From contig JAKZAN010000007.1 in assembly GCA_023053545.1 (NCBI GenBank), positions 6,944,001 to 7,008,000 on the forward strand: a DNA stretch of 64,000 nucleotides, written 5' to 3'. Positions 1 to 11,200 of the stretch are shown in pieces. The notes below the pieces were generated by a model, which worked only from the letters and a program-made list of their open reading frames with translations, did not search any database and had not been told where the DNA came from. This stretch comes from Lepidurus packardi (Eukaryota; Arthropoda; Branchiopoda; Notostraca; Triopsidae). Each line of letters begins with the position of its first letter. Position 1 is the first letter of the stretch. A program made the translations under genes and the position numbers.

Positions 1-872
1 GAGATAGGTAATTGACGTCAACGACTGCATACGTGGGCGTCAAAAAGAAACCTCTTCGCTTTTGTGTCAAAAAAACCGGATTCTCGGTTCAACTAAGCTT
101 GCAAACCCCCATTTTTATATTACTGTTTGCGCACCAACTTAACGGATACATAAAAGGACTAAAGCCATTGTTGTTTTTGTAAACATGTAACGTCTTTCCT
201 TCCTTTTTATCTCCTTTGCATTGTCGACGTGTTCGCGCTCTTATTATCTCAGCTTTCGTCTTCGAGATGTCCTCATTATTATTATTTCTACGAAAAGACA
301 TGGAAGCACAAGCAGGAAAACAATAGCAATAGCCCTTACAGGGTGAAAGCCCCCGGAACAAATTCCGAGCTTGTACTACGTGCAAAACCGCAGCTTTAGA
401 GTACCGTTAGTTTTAGAGACCAACCCACGGGCGAAATTAGCTATATGTCATACTTTAAGTTCAATGGCTGACGCGATTTCTTGGGCTTTCAGTATATAGC
501 TGTCACGAACCGATGGTTCCGATTCTTTGACCGTGACCGTCTTCCTCAACTGATGTAGCTTTCATATAGTCAATTTCCAACCTTCAACTGGAGCAGGGAC
601 ATTTACCAAAACACTGACCCAGTACTGGTGACCGCTTAACCTTGGTACCGTTATTCGGAAGCCTTTGTTAGACTTATTCTAACGGATTGATGCGATGGCC
701 AAAATGACGACGTGTTATTTATCAGAAAGCACAACTTTTTCACTATGCGGCTTAAATAAGAAAATCACTAAGTGACTCGCTCGGGAATTAAAACATAACT
801 CCAAATGCCTCGGGATTATAACGAGACGAAAATGAGCAGCAAAAAAAAAAAATAAGTAAAATTAGTTCTTAC
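1..872. other. gene-free stretch, intron of left-edge gene
   Basis: Lies downstream (minus strand) of a strong splice donor at 871-872, so it is probably the first intron of the left-edge gene. I found no second exon in any frame. An open frame at 89-385 on the minus strand shows no recognisable motif. The run of A at about 841-852 is simple sequence. Confidence 0.45.
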
Positions 873-998
873 CTTTTCAGGTCTAACATTCGGCATCAAC
901 AATGGGAAGGTATCTGTGGGTAATGATCGTGCAGGATATATTTCCACCACCATGCAGGCGAGGAGCAACAAGTACTGAACACGCCGTCTGAACTCCAT
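873..998 (-). CDS. first coding exon of a secreted protein, possibly peptidylglycine alpha-hydroxylating monooxygenase (partial)
   Basis: Forty-two codons run from an ATG in a near-ideal context (GCCGCCATGG) to a strong donor GTAAGAAC at 872. Residues 1-24 look like a signal peptide: a short arginine-rich start, a leucine-rich core, then a polar region with a plausible cleavage near ARS-LP. The end of the exon reads FPLLMPNVRPEK. An MPxVxP segment just after the signal peptide is typical of PHM enzymes, which amidate neuropeptides in secretory granules, but the diagnostic YLC segment and copper ligands would be in later exons beyond the left edge. Secretion is well supported; the PHM identity is only suggestive. 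Confidence 0.5.
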
Positions 999-1770
999 GG
1001 CGGCTGCGAGATCAATAACTTTTGCTTCGTTGCCGGGGTTCTTTTGCTGCAGTTACAAGACGTTGGGAGCTTCTCTAGTGTCGAACAAACACGACTTCTT
1101 ATAAGAACTGCTATACTGCCCCTACACACCACAAACGCTCTCTGCTCGAAGAATGAGTTGACGACAAACCCGAAGTGGGTACAAGTCCCAGGCGCAGGTC
1201 TGACAATGCAACAAGGGGCAGGTGTTAGTTAAGTTACGTACATGGTCGAGGCAGTGATGAAGACCTGTCGAGCTTGAAAGGCGCCGCCTTACACGCACAT
1301 CTGCAGTTCTACACCCAGTATAAATTAGGTCTCCGTACAATAAATTAGGTGTTTTGATAATGAATCATATCATATGTAAATCGTAACTAAACGACGTTTT
1401 TTATTCTAATTAAAATACGAAATGACACTGCCGCTAATATACATGAAACTTTTTGCACAATTTCATGTAAGAAAATATTTTTTTCTGAATTTATTGAACG
1501 TTTCGTAGTGACAGGCGTCACTGACAATAGCTGATAAATACCTGCTTCGCAGTTCGGTAGTTCGTCAGTGTCAATAAGCCATTTGAATTCGACGCCATAA
1601 CTGGCACACTATTTTAACTTTTGTGCGTGGGCTTTGGCAAGGTTCTGCCACTCGAAAGGCCACGACACCTTGTCGTGAAGTTATTGTAATAAACTTGCTT
1701 AGTAAGGAAATAGAGAAAGAATCATTAAAATGCATTAGTACACAACCAAAGCATACGTTTTTATTATCTA
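999..1770. other. intergenic region between the left-edge gene and snurportin
   Basis: Contains the presumed promoter and 5' UTR of the left-edge gene near 1000-1350, and the 3' end of snurportin at its right side. On the minus strand an AATAAA (1760-1765) lies a few bases beyond the snurportin stop. I saw no further coding exon. Open frames at 1044-1232 and 1122-1340 have no recognisable features. Confidence 0.5.
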
Positions 1771-2957
1771 CTATTGGCAGTCGGAAACATCCATTTTTTT
1801 ATTGGAAAATTTTGACTTTTTGACACCCTTATCGACTTGACGAAAGACATTACATTCAGAGGATTGGTCTTTTAAATAAAATTCCGAAACAGGGATATTG
1901 ATTATCTCGGGTAGCATATACGGTTTAAGCCATAAAACAAGAGGACTGCTGCCACTCGTGTAAAATGCCTTTTTATGATAAAACAATAGACCGTCAAGCT
2001 TGACGTCAGTCCAATCCGATCCGAATGGAATCTCAGATCCCATGTAAATGGAAAGACTTTCATTTGTGCAGTTAGTACAAGGCAAAGGCAAAATACGATA
2101 GCGATTTTTCTGCGACACGACTTGCACTTCAGAGCAGGTTTCAGACAAATGATTTCTTAGCCAATAAAACCTAAATTCTGCCTAAATCGTGAGGTGTTAC
2201 CATTAGGGCCTGCTGGCTTGCAAGAGGAGGGATAAAAAGCAGAACTTACCTCACATCCTAGCATTGGCAAATTATTCCAGCACAGCAAGTCCAAAACAAA
2301 ATAACTTTGATTCTTCGGACACCATATGCAGTCCAATAGGGATGGTCCCTTCGCTGCGGAAGATTTGTTTCCACCAGGCAATGATGAAGAGAACGACGTA
2401 ATGTTAAACCCGCTTTTTGCGTACACTTTCGTAATACCCTAAAATGGAAAGCTTAATAATATAAGCATTGTAGTTTAGTTGTCGAAATTGCGGAGTTACT
2501 TTCGCGGCTACAATTAGACATCTCTTGCCTACAGGGCAAGGAACCATAAGCCAATCACTCTGAAAATCCTCTGGTTTCTCCACGAACCATTCTGATAGCA
2601 TTAGTTGGTTCCTGTAAACTCTCGTAATAGGTTTGTAAGTTTTAAATGACGCCGTGCAATCCATTGTTTCTTCTTTTCCATGTACATCCTCGTCTTCTGT
2701 AAAATCTTCATCTACCAAGTTACGGATTTGATTGAGGTAATCTTGCCTTCTCCTATTTTTATCGGTTTATTACTGATTTGGTAGCCTTTTCAATATTATT
2801 ACTCTTTCTGTAGAGCGAGTAGGTTTTTTCTTCTTTCGTCTTGACTTGATTTGCTGTGTCGTGCCTTGTATAATGCATAATGTGGATGCTGAGTTTCTGT
2901 ACTAAGTGGCTCTGTGACAGATACGGATGACAATAAGGCTGCCGTAATTTCATCCAT
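1771..2957 (-). CDS. SNUPN: snurportin-1
   Basis: Import adaptor that binds the trimethylguanosine cap of spliceosomal U snRNPs and hands them to importin-beta. Four exons (2957-2803, 2752-2500, 2438-2250, 2181-1771) total 1008 nt in one frame, giving 335 residues, close to the human protein. All introns are 50-69 bp GT-AG. An N-terminal importin-beta-binding region is seen around residues 27-60 (Arg/Lys-rich, with DERRKNLLALQKE and RRQDYLNQIRN). The cap-binding core shows NQLMLSEW, CPVGKRCLIVAAK, SSLPGGNK, LLDCIW, YFVLDLLCW, FRFYWL and DGLLFYHK, in family order. The C-terminus is Lys-rich. Divergent to GCSH, 436 bp apart. A putative poly(A) signal AATAAA lies just past the stop. Confidence 0.95.
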
Positions 2958-3393
2958 AGTTCCTGGTCAAACTAACTGAGTCCAACAAATTAATAAAAAC
3001 TCCAACGTTTCAGCTGGTAAGTAATGTTTGTTTATAAAACATTCTCACGTGCTTCTTTAAACCAGCGCCACCGAGACATGATTTCTGCAACTAAAACACG
3101 GAAGGGGAATTCGAATTAGGAATCAATAAATTAAAAGCAATGCGTGTACTGTTGGAACTTTTTTTTAAAAAATAATAACTACTTTTTTAAAAGTACGTGA
3201 CAAAAAAAAACTGAATTTGCTTGCATTGATACAAAAAGCACGTGCTTCAGCACCTGAAAAACTAGTGTAAACCGGAAATAAAGCCCCGCCTCTTCACCTT
3301 TGCTTATATAATACTTAGCATACAGTGCAGATTTCGGTTTATTCCTGTGTTGAGATACAGTTCTTTTCTTGCTTATAACTTTGTCTAATTAAA
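2958..3393. promoter_or_regulatory. bidirectional promoter of snurportin and GCSH
   Basis: A 436-bp interval between two divergent start codons. Visible sites: TATATAAT at 3305-3312, suitably placed for GCSH; two CACGTG E-boxes, both within the identical decamer CACGTGCTTC (3046-3055 and 3239-3248), the second inside the perfect palindrome AAGCACGTGCTT (3236-3247); an ETS-like CCGGAA near 3272; and a GC-box-like CCCCGCC near 3282. Functions are inferred from known motif classes. Confidence 0.6.
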
Positions 3394-4118
3394 ATGTCTA
3401 GCACCCTCTTCCTCTTAGCAAGATTATCACGCCAAAGTGTTCGGTGTAGAAATAATTTCTTAGTCGTATCAGCACCCTCTTGGAGGACACTATGCTCTAC
3501 AGCCACACTCGACGGTAAATCACGTTTGAAAACTTTTTACGTTTACGAACATGACGAAATTTCTCATGAAAGGTCAGCGGAAATTTACCGAGAAGCACGA
3601 ATGGGTAGATGTTGACGATTCAGGGAACGTTGGAACTGTGGGCATTACAGACTATGCTCAAGTAAGAAAAGCTTCTGAAAACCCACCCCCAACACCATAA
3701 AGTTATATAACTCTTATTTAGAATGCTCTTGGGGATGTGGTATTTGCGCAGCTACCAGACGTTGGATCCCAATTTAGCCAAATGGGTAATAAAACTAGTA
3801 CCATGTGCTTACTTATTTCTTCAACTTGCGTTTTTCCTAGACGAGTGTGGCGCTTTGGAAAGTGTGAAAGCAGCCAGTGAGCTTTATTGTCCCATTTCTG
3901 GAAACGTTGTTGAGAAAAACGGTGCAGTAGAAGAGACACCAGCATTAGTCAACAAATCACCTTATAAAGATGGTAAACGAAAAAAATAAAACCATTTCAA
4001 ATTCAAGCTTGCTGCTTTAGGATGGCTCTTTAAAATTGAAGTTAGCAAACCTGAGGAGCTAGCTGCTTTAATGGATGAAAATACCTACGAAACATACCTT
4101 AAATCCCAAGAAGAGTGA
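3394..4118 (+). CDS. GCSH: glycine cleavage system H protein, mitochondrial
   Basis: Lipoyl carrier of the mitochondrial glycine cleavage complex, shuttling the aminomethyl group from the P to the T protein and being reoxidised by the L protein. Five exons (3394-3514, 3573-3661, 3722-3785, 3841-3972, 4021-4118) total 504 nt, giving 167 residues; introns are 48-59 bp GT-AG. Residues 1 to about 40 form a mitochondrial presequence rich in Arg, Ser and Leu with no acid. The mature part starts near [10 protein letters not shown]. It includes [15 protein letters not shown], the lipoylation site [10 protein letters not shown] with its lysine, PISG, LVNKSPY and GWLFKIEV, and ends LKSQEE. Length and motif order match the family. 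Convergent with the gene at 4459-4971. Confidence 0.97.
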
Positions 4119-4458
4119 TTTGTGTCCATTTCTGCATGCTTGGGGTGCCTGAATAGTGTTACAAAATAACATATTTTTTAGCTTTAGATTAAAGAAATAT
4201 AAATCTATGGAAATTATGCATACATTCCAAAAATACTCCATTGTAAGCCTAACAACACTGTGTAAAGTTTATCCAGCGAATATAATGCAAGGACGGAAAT
4301 TTATAGCATTATACAATCTCACTTTTGTTCAAAAAGGCCAGCTTGACTGCGCAAAAAACGTGGAGTCAAGCTGTGTCAATAAGAATTAAAAAGTAATTGC
4401 CACAAAATCGGGCACAGAAAAGCATTATGGTCTTGATCCTGGAATGAAACAATTTCAT
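4119..4458. other. convergent 3' region of GCSH and the neighbouring gene
   Basis: AT-rich interval between two stop codons that face each other. ATTAAA variants near 4187 and 4385 could serve GCSH polyadenylation; no canonical AATAAA is seen. The open frame at 4156-4389 shows no recognisable motif. Confidence 0.45.
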
Positions 4459-4971
4459 TCAAACACCACCGTGCCAATCATTTCCAAAACCGCAAGCAGA
4501 ATCAGAGTCGGAGTCCTCTCCAATTTGCCTCGAAGACGGCATTTTAGGTTTGATTGGCTCAGAAGCAAAAACTGTGGCTACATTTGGATTACTGACAGGT
4601 CGGTCGACTGGAGCTATGGTGATCCCTGTCAAACCAACAGGCCAATCTTTTGGGCGTTTCTTTTTCGCAGGAGCTTGTTTGGGTGGAGGCATAAGCGAAT
4701 TTTCCGACTACAAGAAGATTGGATACAGTTACACTAAGAACGTTTTTTTCTCTTGGGTAGACTCAGTGTTTTACCGTTGCTTGTAAATTATCAGCAGACC
4801 CCCAGGGTTTATGCAACTTGTCGGCTAAATTGCTGCTTCCCATTCCGATACTTCCACTGATGAGGTGGTTAAATGCCTCGGTAGTTTTCTTCACTCGGAC
4901 GTTCAAAGAACCAATTCTCAAAAAACTATTGGAATCCTTTTCAGCAGTTGAACTTCGCTTGGCAGAAATTT
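4459..4971 (-). CDS. uncharacterised small protein, 5' end not found (partial)
   Basis: Two exons are supported. Exon 4971-4775 follows a TTTATAG acceptor and ends ACG|GTAAAAC. Exon 4707-4459 follows CTTCTTGTAG and runs to TGA. They join in phase 0 across a 67-bp intron. The product segment (about 147 residues) is hydrophilic: VKKTTEAFNHL and GMGSSNLADKL, then a basic stretch PAKKKRPKDWP that could be a nuclear localisation signal, then an acidic-serine stretch EDSDSDSA and an end rich in Gly and Trp. The upstream exon must contribute one base to the first codon and I could not identify it; a donor at 4998 would leave an intron of only 25 nt. I do not recognise the family. It lies tail-to-tail with GCSH and about 250 bp downstream of the sowah stop. 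Confidence 0.6.
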
Positions 4972-5223
4972 CTATAAAAGCACATCAAATTTTTACCTGC
5001 CAAAACAATAATCTTAAAAATAGCCCGGTCCACAAAAAAGGCCCAATAAAGTGAGTGCACGTGCAATGTTAGTGTAATCTATCTTAAAGCAATCAAGCAA
5101 TGACAGAGCCAATAAATAAGTAGTAAAAATGTTCAAACGGTAACGCAACAGCATGCTCAATCATAAAAAAACTCCCTTTAATAAAAAGGTGGGCTAGGCA
5201 ATAGCATAAAAAAGATGTGGATG

Positions 5224-8200
5224 TTAATTGCTGGATTTGGGACGCCGTTTGCTCATGCGAACACTGGGGCGCATTTCTCGTAAAAAACTGGTAGTTAAGC
5301 TAAGCGCACTCGCATTGCTCCTCTCAAATCTCTCTTTCAGCTCGGCAATCAAGCGATCTTCAGTATCGCCATCACTCGCCATTCTACCCCGATCATGCTT
5401 GAGCTTGGAAGTTCCCGATGCGCCTCCGCCAGCATGCATTGAATACTCACTGCGGAATGTTTCGTTGGAAAGCACCGTGTCTTGACGCGGAAAATATTGA
5501 CGAGGCTTCTTGCCACTATAATCCCGAATATTGGCGTCAGCCCCTACACAGACAAACAAAAGGGATGACATTTTTATCGCAAGTTCAAGGGAACACATGG
5601 TTCCCCCCACAGAAAAAAATACAAGTATATCTATCATACCATAAGCCTTGACGAGCAGATCGAAAACTTCTTCATTGTCTTGCTGGGCCGCGATATGAAG
5701 TGCTGAATAACCCTGTGTAATAAAGTTGAGCATATTAACATCATCTGCATATGAGCAATGCAAACTATGAACGAGGTTTCTCATAAATAACAAATGGTTT
5801 CAATTTCTACATCAAGCTACGTTGCATTGCCATCTGTTTCCCTTGTATAAACTATGAGGCTATATTCCTCGCGCATGAACGTGACAGGGGTTGTAAAATA
5901 TAGACGACATCGTTTCATTTTGCATACGCATACGACACCCAACAAATCCCAACCCTTTTAAGTCAGGTTCCACTATGCGGCCCCTTACGACGCAAAAGGA
6001 TGTTGAATGTAGTTAACTTGTACAACCAATTCTCAATTAAGTTCAATAAATAAAAGGAAGCTTAATTCTCCTTAAATTATCGCGTGCTTTTCCCTATTAT
6101 TTTAAACAATTTGACTAATTAATACTCGTACAAACACTTACTCCATTCTGAACACCGACAGTCGCAGAAAACGTCAGGGCAGATAAAAGCCGATTTGCAG
6201 CGAGCGTGAAAGTAAACCGAAAACACGACAAAAAATCAGTTGATATTACACAATATATAATCAACTTTACCGTGCGCATGTTGACATCCGCTTTGTATGT
6301 GCCAGCCAACAGTTTGACAATATCTGCACTACCGTGTTTGGCAGCCCAATGTAAAGCAGTCTAAATGAAAGTCATCAATTTCTATTCACAACCGCTTTTT
6401 CACCGAGTTTCGTTTTGATACTTACATACTGTGGATGGCAAGGAGGTTCATTTCGATAGCCAGCGTCCAATAGATGGTGGGCGAGTCCAATTCAGAGAGA
6501 AGGAAAAAATGTAAGAAAATGTAAAGAAAAATGGTTTAGAATTAGTTTGCACAACAACCAAAGAGAATAAATAGGCACGAAGCGCCAATAATAAGTCAAA
6601 ATCCTTTCTTTTCTTTTTTCTAAAAAAAAAAAGAAAAAAAGCTAAGAGAATAAAAGCTCATGAAAACATCATTAACTTACGCCCTGTAGCGAAACATCAC
6701 AGTCGGAAGGGGGTTGTAAGGCAGAGATTTTCGGCAATTATAGTCGTATTGCAGTGGAGCAGTTAGATCCCAGTGGCCCACGAGAGAAAAACACAAACAA
6801 GCAAGAAAACCAATTAGTTCACCACAAGCATAAAAAACGAGGCTATGTATACAGCAGCACCAGGCTACTCCCTGCTTACAGAACTCTTTCCTTGTGCTAC
6901 TTATGATTCTTCTATACTCACAAACCTTTTCTTTAATCCGAAGCTTACAATACCTTTCCATGTACAGCCATAAAAATAGTAGCTACTTAGTAGCTTCTTA
7001 GGTACAATAGCCAAAAAAGTGTACTGGGGTGGTCGTCTCTCACTTTCTTGGGGCTTAACAAATGTTCAGAAAACTTGGGAGAAATTTTCTTCAAACTTCT
7101 TAAAGCCATAAAATGTCTATGGGTGGTAAGACGAGTTATGGATCTGGTCGTTTGGGGCTGAATGCGAGTCCTAATGCAAGGTAGCTGTTTCATGAAAAGA
7201 AGTTTGTGGAAAACACCATTCAAGTGCATGATTTAGGTTTTGTGCAATAGTGTAGCTGCTACCTACGATGACATGAGTCTTTTTAGTGCTACAACTCTGT
7301 CAAAGCTTCCGTATGCAAGCAAGGTGTGTTTGCACCGAAAAGGCCAAGGTGTCGTTTATCTCCTCACCTTAAAATTGCCTACTCGCTAACTCGCCTATCA
7401 TCCTGGTCTCAAAGGATTCTGATTTACAATGACAAGGACTTGGGATCTTTCATGAATACGACGGCTTGATTAAGTCGCCTATCCTTTAGCTTGCTCGGTT
7501 TAAACCATTTTCTCTGGCAAGTTTACTGGTACTCTCTCGTGCATTTCATCTTCAATACACAAATGAGACGCCCTTTCTTGTCAGACCTTAGACGTGATGA
7601 ATACAAACCTTAAAAAGCAAAAGCACATCGGAAAAAAAGAAAAAAACAGACGTGTTCTATAACGATAACGACTGACTCACGAAGCCAATTTTATTTTGTA
7701 AGTTTTCCAGTTCCAGCTAAAAGTACGTTTCGAATGGTAGTGAGCATTTGAATGAACAGATTACTGGAATCCATATTGGCCAGCCAAACTATCTTTGGAA
7801 CAACCTTTGTTTGTCTACCTTACATCTCGTAGAACATCCTCGAAAGAAAAACTTTGAGCTGGAAGTGTGGCTGCCATAACTTTGGGACGCTCCCGCGTTC
7901 ACCAAGTCATAAATTGACGCTGTGTAGCGAGGATGAAGGCCTGGAAGAGCTTCAATAGCCTCTAAAGACTTCTAACTAGCAGGTTTCCTGGTATACATTT
8001 CTTCCATGCCTGGCAGACAAGACATGATATAGAGACGAGGAGAGGACCTCTATTATGTACTATATGCAGATTTGTATAGAGCTATGAAAGCGCAAATAAG
8101 AAAACGAGGGGGTAAAAAAAGGTACGGAAAGAAAGTAATAAAATAAACGCAACGCCCCTTTTACCTTTTATGAAATATAGAAGTGTGGGATGGTTTTTAG

Positions 8201-11200
8201 GAACCTTGTAGCACATAACGCATGCAATGAGGTTGTTTTACCTTTTAACGGCGTCCCATTAATCAAATCAAAATGCTATGGAATAAAAACCGTGAACGCT
8301 TACCGTCACATAATCCTGCAACAATAAAAGGGAAAAAGCGATTAGTAAAATGCTTAACCTTTTTCAACTTCACACAAGAGCTTATGGATCGTTATAATCG
8401 CGGACTGAATCGCAAGCTTCTTGAAAACCAAGTTTGGGTGCACTGTTTCCGATGCAAATGCAAACACAGAGCCTGCACCTGCTTCTATAATTCGATTGCT
8501 AATAAAAAAACGCAATGTGCTTAGGAACTTCTTTGCAAGGAGTTTATGAGTATTAGCTGATGCTTTACGATTATTCGCGCAACCTTCTCCACAAAAACGG
8601 GACACGTCACATGAAATTAATTACTAGTAACCTGTTCCCAGATAATTACACCTTTCGATCCAGACTCATAAGGACCAAAATCTCCTTGTATAAATAAGTT
8701 GCCTTCCCTTCAAGGGCTATAAGCAATCCGTCCATGCCATCTCCCGATTTTTTTTTGTAAAGCCCAGCTGGGTTGTAATCTGCAATCACGCCACTGCAAA
8801 ACGAGTCACATAGCCTAACGGAGCCACGAGGAAAATAATTTGAAAAATAATCTAAAGTGAGACTACAAAATAAGAAACAGTTGGTAGACAGAAATACGGC
8901 TACTAGACATCGGATCCCGCAAATTTACTACGAGACAAGGGACGCGACGAAACATCCCGAAAACCAAAGGCATCCTGCTGCGGACCCAAATCGTTTCGGC
9001 ACCTCCCTTAGCTCTATCGGAGACCCCTGAATGTTAAAACGTCCTGACTTACCATATCTGACCTGGCTACACTTAATTTATGCTAAAGTGCAAATTTTTA
9101 TTTTGAAGTGGTAGCAATAGTTTCCTCCTGTCGTTAATCGGGCTAGCTGGTGCAAGAAAAGGCCGGAAACTCCTCTGTGAAAAAGCTACAGCCAGTCGCT
9201 CAACAAAAATCAGCATCGAAAATATAAAAGGAAACCGACTTTAAACCCTATACAAACAGCCAAAAGAGATCTTCTAACACACTGAATGGTCTTGTACCCC
9301 ATCTTGAAAATTTGTGAGGCATTTCATCTTACCACAGTAGCCATAAGAACCACAAGACGCTTTGGAGTACCCCCAAAACTGACAACAAAGACAAAGCAAA
9401 TGCGCTCGATTAGACAAGCCTGAGCTATCACTTCACCGTATATTGGATTCTTTTTCTCCACCTTTGGTTCGTAGAGAAAACATAGGATAGCCTAGTCTAG
9501 CGCTCGGCCACTAATGTTTGTTTCGTAACCGTCCTAATGAGCTTAACAAGACACAGAAGGCTTCATGAAGCAATTCACTTTTGTAAACCGCTGGAAAACA
9601 TTTTCCCATGTAACTCATGTCCACTTGTTAAAAAGAGGTGGCGAGAGTTGAGCCCCCCGAAATGTATGTTTTCTTGTCGAAGGGAGTGCCTTGAGTTTAC
9701 AAAATAAAATAAAACTATTATGAACTGAGGTACTAATACGAAGTTCCATGTCCGAGTCGTTGCTATGACGAGTTTTTCCTAATGAATGCATCGTATGCAT
9801 TGTGTTTCCATAACAATTGGCGTGGGTCTTAACAGTCAGGTAACGGGAGAAACCAATGAAACGCCATGTCACAAACTCTAAAACAGTCATAGCTCAAAGC
9901 CACGTTTTTAGTGTGGCAACAATATGCCTTTGGTTCCAGCAAAGATAGATAGTAAAGCAGAAGGGCCAAATCTATAAAGACGACGGTCTATGGAGTTGCT
10001 GATAGCGATAAAGAGGAGTCGTTTTTCTATGCAAATGATGGTTTTCGCCCCTCATCACCGCAGTTCTCAACTCCATTCTAGCCTACAGCCGCCCATTAAC
10101 AGGGCGTTGCAAGTTGCAGGCTCAAGTCAATAAGCAAACCCAAACTCTCCAACAGCACTTCAAACAACCAGGTGAAGTTTCAAGCCGAGACCGGGACTAC
10201 CTTTTGGCCTTCTCGTCGTGCAAGCCCTATCATTAACCTAAGGTTAATCAGACATGCGGACTACAACTATTTGGTAATAGAGCCCACCTTTGGGCTCTAA
10301 CTTTTCGCCCGCTCAGTCAACTCCTGGCTAACTTTCCTCTACAGATAAACTCCCTTTGAATACACACAAAAACCCTTACCCTACTATTATGCTGTTCTTC
10401 CCCTTACCAGCCCCGTTCGCCCTTAAAGACGCTCAACTATACCCTTTTGCCCGAGTTAAACTGAATACTTAAACTATTTGCATAGCACCAAAACCCTGCA
10501 ATAACCCTTAATTTGGATGGGTTAAATTGCCCCCTCTCTTAAAGTCTCCGGTAGTCGTAAGCTCTTTTTTTGTTCCTAGAACAGAAAGACAGAAAAAAAT
10601 CAGTACAGCTCCGTTCAGATTTATGAACCGAAATCGGAGCCATTTGCCTATCATTACTCTTTCCCAAACTTCACATTGTATTCCCTATCAAGGATGGGAT
10701 AACCACTCCGGAAACCCCCCAAGCTCAAGTATGCAAGTAACCTAACTGAAGAGCAGGTTAATTGGCAGAAAAGCTTCTGCTCACTTGGGCTCCTTTTTTC
10801 CCTGTAGTGCTCGTCGTAGTAGTCACGCTCGGGTCTCAGCTTATATCCATAGTCGCATGGGACTCGAAACTGCGGGATGGATGGGGAATTATCTGTGTAT
10901 ATGATCACGCAGTATGCTCTATAGGAAAGGGGGGCTGGACAGCACGGTTGGACCGTTTTTACCTCTTTGACCCCTGCCTGGTCTGCTGGTCCTGACGAAC
11001 AAATTAGGCAGAACTGTTGGTTTTTCACAAGATGGATGGGCCCTAAAACCCTCTTGCTCCCTGCTGTCTTTTTACCATAGCAGATTAGGATCTTATGTCT
11101 GCCCCCCTCCCCCCCTATCCTTATTCTTCTGGTGTCTGTCCCCTGCTAGGACAATTTTGAACGGCAAAGCTAATGAACGCGACAATGATCAACTTTTATT

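Noticed and set aside
6426..6497. A longer sowah exon reading GLAHHLLDAGYRNEPPCHPQY before TALHW
   Set aside because: The frame is ankyrin-like at first sight, but no AG acceptor lies anywhere in the preceding 100 nt and an in-frame TGA sits near 6500. The microexon model explains the site with canonical splice signals.
10654..11028. 124-codon minus-strand frame inside the large sowah intron
   Set aside because: No recognisable domain and no initiation or splice evidence; treated as chance.
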